Below are positions 5,571-12,601 of a stretch of DNA of 13,453 bases, piece by piece. A program made the position numbers and the translations under genes. Source of the DNA: JBIOWF01 sp044868295. GTDB taxonomy: Bacteria > Actinomycetota > Actinomycetes > Streptosporangiales > Streptosporangiaceae. The DNA lies in assembly GCA_044868295.1 (NCBI GenBank), contig JBIOWF010000163.1, forward strand, positions 1 to 13,453, written 5' to 3'. Under the pieces are notes generated by a model. The model made no database searches. It had not been told where the DNA came from and was given only the letters and a program-made list of their open reading frames with translations. Each line of letters begins with the position of its first letter. The first letter of the stretch is position 1.

Positions 5571-7127
5571 ATGAATGATCGCGTCTTGGTGGAAGCGTTG
5601 CGCGCCCGCGATCCGGGGGCTCGCGCCGCGCTTTACGACTCTTACGCCGAGAGCGTCTACCGATACTGCTGGGCGTTGCTGGGCAATCCCGACAGCGCGC
5701 AAGTGGCGCTCCGCGACACGTTGATCGCGGCCGAGGCTCATGCGGGCTCCCTGGGCGACCCCGACCGGCTCCGTGTCTGGCTGCTCGCGCTCGCACGGGG
5801 GGAGTGCGTGCGCCGCCGCGTGCCGGGCGGCTCGGGCCAGGCCGACACCGAGTTCTCCGGCGTCGCCGTGCCGCCGCTGTCCGACCCCGCGGACGCCGAC
5901 CTGCGGGTCGTGGCGTGGAACGCCGGGCGCGGGCTCGCGCCCGAGGATCGTGAGGTCCTCGAACTGGCCACCCGTCATGGGCTGTCCGGAGCGGACCTCG
6001 CGGCCGTCCTCGGGACCGGCCAGCGCTATGCCGAGGCCCTGCTGGAGGCGGCCACCGAGCGGCTCCGCGACGCCATCACCGCCGAGATCCTCGTCAGGAA
6101 GGGCCCTTACGACTGTCCCAAGCGGGCCAAGATCCTCGCCGGCTTCACCGGCCGGCTCACTCCGGAGATGCGTGACGAGGTGACCCGGCACCTCCCGGGG
6201 TGCGTGACGTGCCGGCCGCATCGCGTGCGGCAGGTCTCGGTGGCCAAGGTCTTCGGGCTGCTGCCCGAGGTCGTCCTGCCGGAAACCCTTCGCGTGCGGG
6301 TGATGAGCTGCTTCGCCGACCCCGAGTTGGCCCCGTACCGCCGCTATGTCGCCGAGCGGGTGGGCGCGCTGGACGCGACCGGTTTCCCCGCGGAGGTGGC
6401 GGCCGGACCTCGCTGGCAGCAGGCGGTCGCCGGGGCGCTCGCGGCCGTCGCCTCAGTGGCGATCGTGGCGCTGGCGTTCAACCAGTTGTCCGACGGACCC
6501 GAGGACCGCATCGTCGGCATCGCCTCCGGCGCTTTTCCGGCCACCGGCGAGCCGCCCGGCATCCAGGTGCCGTGGTCCGCCTCTCCCGAGGACATGCCGA
6601 TGGTGCTCAGGCCCATCCTGGACATCTCGCCCACTTCTCCCATCGGCTCGCGGAACTCCGCCAAACCGATCAGCCCCACCACGCCCGGCCTCGGCGCGAC
6701 GCCCAGGCCCAGGCCTTCCGGGACCGGACCGCACGGCAGCCCGTCACCCGCGCCCTCAACCGCTCCACCGGCGACGCCCGTGCCCACGGAGACGTTGCCG
6801 ACAGAGACGCCGACCGAGATCCCGACGGGGCAACCCACAACTGGGCCGACGGGCGGGGCCACCGGGGCCCCCCAGCCGCCACGTGACCATCATCACCATC
6901 CTCGGCCACGCCGGGACTGCCCGCCCACCAACGGCCCCACGCCCGCACCCACCGCGGGCTCCCAGACGCCGGCGCACACGCCCGCGCAGGCTCCGGCGGA
7001 CGCGCCCGCCGACCCGCCAAGCCCTCCGCCGTCGCCGGCCGCACCCGTGGCGGCGGAGGCTGTCGCGCCGCCGCCTGCCAGGGAGACGGCGACGGACCCG
7101 TCCTCTGGGGCCTCCGGCAGCGCCTGA
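5571..7127 (+). CDS. Membrane-anchored sigma-70-like protein with zinc-finger motif and long Pro/Thr-rich tail
   Basis: The 518-residue protein has four parts. Residues 5-80 resemble ECF region 2 (VEALRARDPGARAALYDSYAESVYRYCWALLGN). Residues 121-170 resemble region 4 (LAPEDREVLELATRHGLSGADLAAVLG, then a second helix pair). Residues 180-216 contain C182 and HLPGCVTC (H207, C211, C214), a zf-HC2/ZAS-like zinc-binding motif typical of anti-sigma factors. Residues 284-305 form one membrane segment. About 210 residues of Pro/Thr/Ser/Ala-rich, probably extracellular tail follow, including a four-His run at 440-443. So a sigma-like and an anti-sigma-like module sit on one membrane protein, which might hold or release its own sigma part, or may have lost promoter recognition; that is inference. 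The start at 5571 fits the -10 element above. A 10-bp gap separates it from the next gene. The tail's low complexity makes its frame less certain than the rest. Confidence 0.8.
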   Translation: MNDRVLVEALRARDPGARAALYDSYAESVYRYCWALLGNPDSAQVALRDTLIAAEAHAGSLGDPDRLRVWLLALARGECVRRRVPGGSGQADTEFSGVAVPPLSDPADADLRVVAWNAGRGLAPEDREVLELATRHGLSGADLAAVLGTGQRYAEALLEAATERLRDAITAEILVRKGPYDCPKRAKILAGFTGRLTPEMRDEVTRHLPGCVTCRPHRVRQVSVAKVFGLLPEVVLPETLRVRVMSCFADPELAPYRRYVAERVGALDATGFPAEVAAGPRWQQAVAGALAAVASVAIVALAFNQLSDGPEDRIVGIASGAFPATGEPPGIQVPWSASPEDMPMVLRPILDISPTSPIGSRNSAKPISPTTPGLGATPRPRPSGTGPHGSPSPAPSTAPPATPVPTETLPTETPTEIPTGQPTTGPTGGATGAPQPPRDHHHHPRPRRDCPPTNGPTPAPTAGSQTPAHTPAQAPADAPADPPSPPPSPAAPVAAEAVAPPPARETATDPSSGASGSA

Positions 7128-7137
7128 CGAGACCCGG

Positions 7138-7788
7138 TTGTTCACGCTTCGCCATGATCCGCACCTTGGCCTCCGGGTCTGCCCGCGCCCGCTTCCCCGG
7201 GAGCTCGCCGACCTGGTGCCCAGAATGCACCGGGCCGCCTGGCCGATCTGGCTCGACCGCGGCCCCCACCTGCCGCGCGACGTGCTCGACCTCTGCCGGC
7301 TGCAGACCGCGCGAAGCCTCACCGTGCTCGGCTGGCTGGCGTCCGGATCGGCTCCCGAGGACCGGGACTGGCTCTGGTCCGACCGCCGTCTCTGCGGCCC
7401 CCGCCAGCAGCGCATGTACGGCGAGGCCGCGCATGTGCCCGATCCGGTGCTGGGGCTCGTCGTGGCCAACTGGACATGGGTGCTGAGCACCCCGCACGGC
7501 GGCAGGGTCACCGCTCCCTATCTCGCCGGCACCGCCTACCCCGATGACGGCTACCAGGCCGCGCAGGCGGCGATCACGCTCGCCCAGATCCACCAGCGCA
7601 ATCCCGACGCCCGCCCGGCCATGTCGGCCGCGTGGGCCGCCTCCCGCACCGCGGCCGACTGGTGCGCGGCCGCGCAGCGCTGCGCGGCGTACGAGGCGGA
7701 GGCGCCGGTCTTCACCTACCCGCGCGGCCCGAGGCCCGCACCGACCGGTCTCAGGCCCTGGATAACCCGCCTATTGCGATTACTTTGA
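7138..7788 (+). CDS. Conserved-looking protein of unknown function
   Basis: From a TTG at 7138, ten bases after the preceding stop, the frame encodes 216 residues to the TGA at 7786-7788. No upstream in-frame ATG or GTG is closer, and an internal ATG at 7225 would cut off a good-looking N-terminus, so the start is uncertain. The sequence (LGLRVCPRPLPRELADLVPRM, then AAWPIWLDRGPHLPRDVLDLCRL, RSLTVLGWLASGSAPEDRDWLWSDRRL, ANWTWVLSTPHGG) is rich in Trp and Pro, with no signal peptide or membrane segment and no motif I recognise. GC codon bias and lack of stops support a real gene. Close spacing suggests co-transcription with the sigma-like membrane protein, so a shared function is possible. Nothing more specific can be said. 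Confidence 0.65.
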   Translation: MFTLRHDPHLGLRVCPRPLPRELADLVPRMHRAAWPIWLDRGPHLPRDVLDLCRLQTARSLTVLGWLASGSAPEDRDWLWSDRRLCGPRQQRMYGEAAHVPDPVLGLVVANWTWVLSTPHGGRVTAPYLAGTAYPDDGYQAAQAAITLAQIHQRNPDARPAMSAAWAASRTAADWCAAAQRCAAYEAEAPVFTYPRGPRPAPTGLRPWITRLLRLL

Positions 7789-7856
7789 GTAACTTTCATG
7801 TGTGCTCAGAGTGATTGCCGGGAACTGTGGAGTGGGAGGTACGGAAGGGGTAGAGG

Positions 7857-9041
7857 ATGCCACTCCGCAGAGCGTCGGGACTGGTCGCCGGGTTTGTGTG
7901 CGCTCTCGTCGCGGCACTTGTCTGTACGACGCTGGTCTGTCCCGCGGAAGCGAACCCGAAGCCGGGCGGCGACATAGCGCAGGCCCGCAAAGCGGTCCGC
8001 GACCGCAGTCACCGGCTCGGTGAGGCGCAGGCGCAGCTCGCTCAGGCGCAGGCACGCCTGGACGATCTGCAGGCCGACGCGGAGCTCCTGATCGAGGACT
8101 ACAACGGCGAGCTGGTCCGGCTCAGGACGGTCGAGCTCGCCTACCAGCAGGCGGTCGGACGGTTGCGCCAGGCGGAGCGGCAGGTCGAGGCGGCCCGTGA
8201 GCCGGTCGCGGCGATGGTCGCCGGGAGCTACGGCGAGCTCGCACTGTCCCAGCCGCTCGTCGCCATGATCGTCGATTCCGGCGGCCCCGACGGCTACCTG
8301 CATCGGGCCAGCATGCTGAACCACATCGGCGTAGAGCAGACCGCCACCCTGCAGCGGCTCCGTGACTATGAGCAGGTCTACTCCATCCTGCGCGGACAGT
8401 CGGAGCGGGCCTACGCCGCGCAGCGGGAGACGACGGAGCGGGTCCAGGCGGCCAAGTCGGCCGCCGAGAACGCGGTCGCCGCGCAGGTCGAGCAGACGGC
8501 GCAGATCAAGCGGCAGAAGGAGGAGATATCCCGGCGCCTCGACGCCGCACGTTCACGCGTCGAACGCCTGCTGCGGGCCAGGGAGGAGGCGCGCCGGCGG
8601 GCCGCCGTCTCGGCAGAAGGTCTGACGGCCCCGTCATGGGCGGTCGAATGGGCCAAGCAGGCGTCGAGCGGCACGGGCGGCATCGCCGTGCAATGGGCAC
8701 TCACACAGCTCGGCAAGCCCTACGTGTGGGCCGCCGCCGGGCCGTCGAGCTACGACTGCTCAGGACTGACCATGCGCGCCTGGGAACAGGCCGGCGTCTC
8801 GCTCGACCACTGGACCGGGACGCAGTGGACGTCCGGCCCGCATGTGCCGGTCAACGACCTGCTCCCTGGAGACCTGGTCTTCTTCGCGAGCGGGTCCCGC
8901 ACACCGAGCACGATCCATCATGTCGGGATCTACATCGGCCGGGGGCTGATGGTCCACGCCCCCCAGACGGGAGACGTGGTACGCATCGCATCCATGTGGC
9001 GCCCCGATCTCGTGGGCGCCACCCGGCCAGGCAGTCTTTGA
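7857..9041 (+). CDS. Secreted coiled-coil NlpC/P60 peptidoglycan endopeptidase (RipA-like)
   Basis: The 394-residue protein has a signal peptide (RR at 4-5, hydrophobic 8-28, AEA cleavage site at about 30-32). Two coiled-coil stretches follow (about 40-115 and 155-255, full of Q, E, A and R heptads), then an NlpC/P60 domain at about 275-394. The catalytic triad is visible: Cys301 in YDCSGL, His355 in HHVGIYIG and His367 in MVHAPQTG. NlpC/P60 enzymes of this type cut stem peptides of peptidoglycan, usually the D-Glu to diaminopimelate bond, during daughter-cell separation. The coiled coil is thought to hold the enzyme inactive or recruit it to the divisome. The start at 7857 has GGAAGGGG at 7843-7850, six bases upstream. 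No ydaO-type riboswitch could be recognised in the short 68-bp leader, although some actinobacterial relatives have one. Confidence 0.93.
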   Translation: MPLRRASGLVAGFVCALVAALVCTTLVCPAEANPKPGGDIAQARKAVRDRSHRLGEAQAQLAQAQARLDDLQADAELLIEDYNGELVRLRTVELAYQQAVGRLRQAERQVEAAREPVAAMVAGSYGELALSQPLVAMIVDSGGPDGYLHRASMLNHIGVEQTATLQRLRDYEQVYSILRGQSERAYAAQRETTERVQAAKSAAENAVAAQVEQTAQIKRQKEEISRRLDAARSRVERLLRAREEARRRAAVSAEGLTAPSWAVEWAKQASSGTGGIAVQWALTQLGKPYVWAAAGPSSYDCSGLTMRAWEQAGVSLDHWTGTQWTSGPHVPVNDLLPGDLVFFASGSRTPSTIHHVGIYIGRGLMVHAPQTGDVVRIASMWRPDLVGATRPGSL

Positions 9042-9083
9042 GCCGTGTCCTTCGGAGGCCGCGCGAAACGTATATGGCGCCAA

Positions 9084-9268
9084 CAGACACGGTGGGAAAC
9101 CGCGTGACTCCTCCGCTCCCTGAAGAGAGCGGCTTCTCGCTTTCCTCTGCTGAGGTAGGCGACGGACAAGCCCTGCCCGTTTGGAACGAGAAAACCGTAG
9201 CAGGGAAGCGATTCCAGCGCCGGGTAAACCCGGCAGCCCTACCGTGCGACGCCCCGCGCCGGGTTTTA
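9084..9268 (-). ncRNA. Orphan TnpB omega-RNA-like right end (minus strand)
   Basis: Read on the minus strand, this region ends with GAAAGCGAGAAG, a hairpin at 9132-9113 (CCGCTCTC-TTCA-GGGAGCGG, eight pairs including one G-U), then AGGAGTCAC ending at about 9104. This hairpin-plus-tail form is the same kind as the first element's (hairpin, then GGAGGATGTCAA) and matches right ends I remember for actinobacterial tnpB loci. The G-U pair exists only in a minus-strand RNA; on the plus strand it would be a C-A mismatch, which supports the orientation. The guide would be the complement of about 9084-9103. No tnpB body is present: upstream on this strand lies ppa, whose stop is at 9315. A short frame ending in TAA at 9268-9266 might be the last codons of a lost tnpB. 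It could be a decayed or non-autonomous element. The 5' limit is arbitrary. Confidence 0.5.
9219..9267. other. Alternative hairpins in the convergent nlpC/ppa gap
   Basis: GCCGGGTAAACCCGGC at 9219-9234 is a perfect palindrome. Its second arm (AAACCCGGC, 9226-9234) can also pair perfectly over nine bases with GCCGGGTTT at 9258-9266, because GCGCCGGGT occurs twice (9217 and 9256). It could serve as a terminator between the convergent genes, or be part of the omega-RNA-like fold. Confidence 0.4.
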
Positions 9269-9314
9269 GACCTCTGTCTGTTCGCGGCGCCCGGAGCACC
9301 GGCGTGGGCCGCTC

Positions 9315-9803
9315 CTAGTGACCTTCCTGCTTGAAGCGCTTGATGGAGTTCCGGATCTCGGCCTCGGCCTCCACCCGGCCGACCCAGTTGGCGCCCTCGA
9401 CCGACTTTCCGGGCTCGAGGTCCTTGTAGACCTCGAAGAAATGCTGGATCTCCAGCCGGTCGAACTCGGGGACGTGATGGATGTCACGCATGTGCTCCAT
9501 GCGCGGGTCCGTGGCCGGAACGCACAGGACCTTGTCGTCGCCGCCCTTCTCGTCGGTCATGCGGAACATGCCGACCGCCCTGCACTTGATCAGGCATCCC
9601 GGGAAGGTCGGCTCCTGGAGCAGCACGAGCGCGTCCAGCGGGTCGCCGTCCTCGCCCAGCGTGTTCTCGATGAACCCGTAGTCTGCGGGGTATTGAGTGG
9701 AGGTGAACAGCATCCGATCGAGGCGGATGCGGCCGGTCTCGTGGTCCACTTCGTACTTGTTGCGTTGCCCTTTGGGAATCTCAACGACAACGTCGAACTC
9801 CAC
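9315..9803 (-). CDS. ppa: Inorganic pyrophosphatase (family I)
   Basis: The 162-residue cytoplasmic enzyme hydrolyses pyrophosphate to two phosphates, which drives nucleotide, protein and cell-wall precursor synthesis forward. It begins MEFDVVVEIPKGQRNKYEVDHETG and carries the family I signature DGDPLDALVL, with DYGFIENTLGEDGDPLD supplying the Mg-binding aspartates. DDKVLCVPATD and an EVYKDLEPGK segment follow. Its length is typical for actinobacterial members. The GTG at 9803-9801 is chosen because GGAGG lies seven bases upstream and homologs start with VEFDV/MEFDV. A longer frame up to 9869 exists but its extra residues look unconserved. It is divergent from the carboxypeptidase gene, with 92 bp between starts. 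Confidence 0.96.
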   Translation of the reverse strand: MEFDVVVEIPKGQRNKYEVDHETGRIRLDRMLFTSTQYPADYGFIENTLGEDGDPLDALVLLQEPTFPGCLIKCRAVGMFRMTDEKGGDDKVLCVPATDPRMEHMRDIHHVPEFDRLEIQHFFEVYKDLEPGKSVEGANWVGRVEAEAEIRNSIKRFKQEGH

Positions 9804-9895
9804 TGCGGTTCCTCCGCTCAAGCTCCCCGGGCATTCCCGGGCGGGCGTTAATGTCTCGTAGGCGAACATCGGGTTTTGGCGCGATAAGAGGTGGC
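9804..9895. promoter_or_regulatory. Divergent promoter region between ppa and the carboxypeptidase gene
   Basis: This 92-bp gap must hold promoters for both directions. It contains the inverted repeat CCCGGG-CATT-CCCGGG at 9826-9841, lying in the ppa leader, and TAATGT at 9849-9854, a possible -10 for the plus strand. No convincing -35 boxes were seen. Confidence 0.4.
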
Positions 9896-11287
9896 ATGGT
9901 GCGACGCGAGCGGTGGGTGGTGTTGTTCACCCTCGCCCTGCTGCAGGTGTTCGCCTTCGCCGCGGGCGGCTATGTGATCACCCCTGACTCCGGCGGGCTG
10001 CCGGTCCCGATCGCGTCTCCGGAACCGACTCCCACGCCGACGCCCACCCCCATCGCCACCGCAGGTCCGGTGCTGGCGGCCGGGGGCGGGCCTCTTCCCG
10101 CTAAGAGTACTTTGACCAAGCTGCTCGCCGACGCCATGGGTGACCCAGGGCTGGGCGACAGCGTCGCCGGGGCCGTGCTGGACACCGAGACCGGGGAAAC
10201 GCTGTTCGACGGCGGCGCCTCGACCGCGCTCAAGCCCGCCTCGACGACCAAGGTCGTCACTGCGGTGGCGGTGCTGGCCTCGGTCGGGCCGGACACCCGG
10301 ATCGCCACCAAGGTCGTCAGGGGGGCCACTGCCGACTCGATCGTCCTGGTCGGCGGCGGCGACCCCACGCTGGGCGGGCCGAAAGCGGCGAAGGACCCCG
10401 TCTATCCCCGGTCGGCGTCGCTCGCCCAACTCGCCTCCCGTACGGCGAAGGCGTTGAAGGCCGCCAAGACCACCTCGGTGGTCCTGTCCTACGACGCGAC
10501 GCTGTTCGCCGGCCCGCCCACGGCCCCCGGCTGGAAGCCGACCTACGTTCCGGAGGGCAGCGTCGCCCCGGTGACCGCGCTCGCGATCGATGAGGGCCGC
10601 TCCTCGCCCGACGAGAGCGCCCGCGTCTCCGACCCGCCCCGGGCCGTGGCGGACGCCTTCGCCGCGCTGCTCGGCGACTACGGCATCAAGGTCGCCAAGA
10701 GCGTCAAGCCCGCGAAGGCCAAGCCGACCGCCACCGAGATCGCCCGGGTCGAGTCCCCGCCCATCTACCAGCTCGTCGAGCGCATGCTCACCCTCAGCGA
10801 CAACGACCTCGCGGAGGCGCTCGCCCGCCAAGTCGCGATCAAGGAGAGACTGCCGCACACCTTCCTCGGCGAGGTGCAGGCGGTCCACCGGGTGCTGCGC
10901 AAGCTCGGCGTGGACGAGGGCGTGGAGGTCAACGACGGCAGCGGCCTGTCGACCCGGAACCGCATCACCCCGGCCGCGCTCGCCCGCCTGCTCGCGACGG
11001 CCGTGTCGCCGGTGAATCCGCGTCTCCACTCGCTGGTCGGCGGGCTGCCCGTCGCCGGTTTCACCGGCACCCTGCACGGAAGGTACGACAAGGCGGACTC
11101 CAGGCCCGGAGCCGGCGTGGTCCGCGCCAAGACGGGCACGCTCACCGGCGTGAACACGCTGGCGGGCGTCACCTACACGGCCGACGGACGGCTCCTCTCC
11201 TTCGCGTTCATGGCCGACGACGTGAAGGACGCCGCCAAGGCGGTGGCCGCGCTCGACCGGATGGCCGCGATCATCAGCGGTTCCTGA
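9896..11287 (+). CDS. dacB: D-alanyl-D-alanine carboxypeptidase / endopeptidase, PBP4 (peptidase S13) type
   Basis: The 463-residue penicillin-binding protein removes the terminal D-Ala of, or cuts cross-links between, peptidoglycan stem peptides outside the membrane. It has a short cytoplasmic end (MVRRERW), a hydrophobic segment at about 8-26 acting as signal or anchor, a Pro/Thr linker (PTPTPTPTP), and the three active-site motifs: S116-T-T-K119, S301-D-N303 and K412-T-G. The large insert between the first two motifs is typical of the PBP4 class. The ATG at 9896 is preferred over the in-frame ATG at 9851, because AGAGG lies five bases before it and the Arg-rich end then leads straight into the hydrophobic segment. 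Its neighbours (ppa divergent; zincin and tilS downstream) match the common actinobacterial order. The last 48 bp before the next gene contain that gene's promoter. Confidence 0.94.
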   Translation: MVRRERWVVLFTLALLQVFAFAAGGYVITPDSGGLPVPIASPEPTPTPTPTPIATAGPVLAAGGGPLPAKSTLTKLLADAMGDPGLGDSVAGAVLDTETGETLFDGGASTALKPASTTKVVTAVAVLASVGPDTRIATKVVRGATADSIVLVGGGDPTLGGPKAAKDPVYPRSASLAQLASRTAKALKAAKTTSVVLSYDATLFAGPPTAPGWKPTYVPEGSVAPVTALAIDEGRSSPDESARVSDPPRAVADAFAALLGDYGIKVAKSVKPAKAKPTATEIARVESPPIYQLVERMLTLSDNDLAEALARQVAIKERLPHTFLGEVQAVHRVLRKLGVDEGVEVNDGSGLSTRNRITPAALARLLATAVSPVNPRLHSLVGGLPVAGFTGTLHGRYDKADSRPGAGVVRAKTGTLTGVNTLAGVTYTADGRLLSFAFMADDVKDAAKAVAALDRMAAIISGS

Positions 11288-11322
11288 ATCGGCCCGGACA
11301 CGCGCGTCGGACGCGGACGACA

Positions 11323-11328
11323 TACGGT
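11323..11328 (+). promoter_or_regulatory. -10 element for a leaderless transcript of the DUF2342 gene
   Basis: TACGGT ends seven bases before ATG 11336. This favours that ATG over the in-frame GTG codons at 11327 and 11330, which overlap or abut the -10 itself. No clear -35 was seen. Confidence 0.45.
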
Positions 11329-11335
11329 GGTGAAC

Positions 11336-12412
11336 ATGCAGGTGATCGACTGGGATCTGGCCGTCGCGACCGGAGTCCGCCTTGTGCGACCCGGCCCACA
11401 AGTGAGTCGAGAAGAGGCCAAGCAGGCGGTCGCCGAGCTGAGGCGGCTGTCGCGCGAGGCCGAAGGGCATGTGCGGGATTTCACACAAATCGACTCGGCT
11501 CCGCCTGAGATCGCCACCGTCGTCGACCGGCCCGGCTGGATCCGCGCCAACGTTGACGGCTTCCGGGTGGTCCTGGAGCCGCTGACGGAGAAGATGTCCA
11601 CCATGCCGGCGATCGTCAGTGCCGTCGGCTCCCGTATCACCGGCGTCGAGGTGGGCGCCGTGCTGGCGTTCCTCGCGTCCCGGGTGCTCGGGCAGTACGA
11701 GCTGTTCCTCCCGCCGGATCCCGACGGGAATGCCCCGGCGGGCCGCCTCACCCTGGTCGCGCCCAACATCGTGCACGCCGAGCGGGAGCTCGGCGCCGAT
11801 CCGCGCGACTTCCGCCTCTGGGTCTGCCTGCATGAAGAGACCCATCGCGTCCAGTTCACCGGCGTGCCGTGGCTGCGGGCGTACGTCCAGGCCCAGATGA
11901 CCGAGTTCCTGCTCGCCTCCGACATGGACCTGACCACGCTCCTGGAGCGGCTGCGTGCCGCGTCCGACGCGGTCGCGGACGCCTTCAAGGGAGGCGAGAG
12001 CAACCTCATCGAGGCCATCCAGACGCCGGAGCAGAAGGCCGTGCTCGACCGGGTCACCGCCGTGATGACCCTGGTCGAGGGGCATGGCGACTACGTCATG
12101 GACGCCGTCGGCCCGTCCGTGGTGCCGTCGGTGGCCGACATCCGGTCCAAGTTCCAGCGCCGCCGCGAGGGTGGGTCCCGCATGGACCTGCTGATCCGGC
12201 GCCTGCTGGGCATCGAGCTCAAGATGAAGCAGTACGCCGAAGGCTCCCTCTTCGTCCGCACCGTCGTCGACCATGCCGGGATGGATGGCTTCAACCGGGT
12301 CTGGACGTCTCCCGACACGCTCCCCACGCGGGAGGAGATCGCCGATCCGCACGCCTGGATGGGCCGTGTGCTCGGTGCCAACGCCGTTGAGGCCCCTCAC
12401 CCCGAGTCGTGA
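11336..12412 (+). CDS. Zinc-dependent metalloprotease-like protein (DUF2342 / 'F420 biosynthesis-associated' family)
   Basis: The 358-residue protein starts MQVIDWDLAVATGVRLVRPGP, the usual opening of this actinobacterial family (zincin-2; TIGR03883-like). It carries H166-E-E-T-H170, a zinc-binding HExxH, and a downstream E248-G-H250 motif that may supply the third ligand. Other family-like segments are GSRITGVEVGAVLAFLASRVLGQYELFLPP, R-KFQRRR and GLxMKxxQYxEG-type wording (ELKMKQYAEGSLFV). There is no signal peptide or membrane segment, so it should be cytoplasmic. Its link to coenzyme F420 is only phylogenetic co-occurrence as I know it, and no substrate is established. The conserved placement just before tilS matches related genomes. 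Confidence 0.88.
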   Translation: MQVIDWDLAVATGVRLVRPGPQVSREEAKQAVAELRRLSREAEGHVRDFTQIDSAPPEIATVVDRPGWIRANVDGFRVVLEPLTEKMSTMPAIVSAVGSRITGVEVGAVLAFLASRVLGQYELFLPPDPDGNAPAGRLTLVAPNIVHAERELGADPRDFRLWVCLHEETHRVQFTGVPWLRAYVQAQMTEFLLASDMDLTTLLERLRAASDAVADAFKGGESNLIEAIQTPEQKAVLDRVTAVMTLVEGHGDYVMDAVGPSVVPSVADIRSKFQRRREGGSRMDLLIRRLLGIELKMKQYAEGSLFVRTVVDHAGMDGFNRVWTSPDTLPTREEIADPHAWMGRVLGANAVEAPHPES

Positions 12413-12437
12413 CCTCGCGCGGGCCGCCCCGACCGGC

Positions 12438-12500
12438 ACCGGCCCGCGTCCGGGTCGGTCGAGCGGCGGTGGTGCGGAAACCGGCCCGCGTCCGGGTCGG
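12438..12500 (+). repeat. Pair of identical 21-bp direct repeats before tilS
   Basis: The 21 bases at 12438-12458 recur exactly at 12480-12500; the core is CCGGCCCGCGTCCGGGTCGG. The period is 42 bp. Each copy contains a CCCG-CGTC-CGGG mini-hairpin, and the first can also pair with CCGACC upstream (12429-12434). They lie in the 189-bp gap after the zincin gene and could be part of a terminator or a recent duplication. The rest of the gap shows only the -10 element of tilS. Confidence 0.8.
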
Positions 12501-12589
12501 GCTTCCCGGCTCTGTTGCGGCAGTCTCTGGTGCGGCGGTGTGGCAGCGCCGGCTCGTTTCGTGATTGGCCGGTCGCCGGGGCGAGCGGA

Positions 12590-12595
12590 GAGAAT
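12590..12595 (+). promoter_or_regulatory. -10-like element for a leaderless transcript of tilS
   Basis: GAGAAT ends six bases before ATG 12602. It keeps the conserved A and final T of a -10 box but lacks the first T. There is no Shine-Dalgarno at proper distance. Confidence 0.3.
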
Positions 12596-12601
12596 GGCGT
12601 C

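Noticed and set aside
6200..6886. Alternative 228-codon frame inside the sigma-like membrane protein gene
   Set aside because: It is a shifted reading of the same DNA with Arg/Gly/Pro-rich content and no domain. The main frame carries the zinc motif and the membrane segment through the first half of this region.
9042..9314. ydaO/c-di-AMP riboswitch, cobalamin riboswitch, tmRNA or RNase P RNA
   Set aside because: The region is downstream of nlpC, not upstream, and I could not find the conserved core of any of these RNAs on either strand. The minus-strand hairpin and tail fit an omega-RNA end better.
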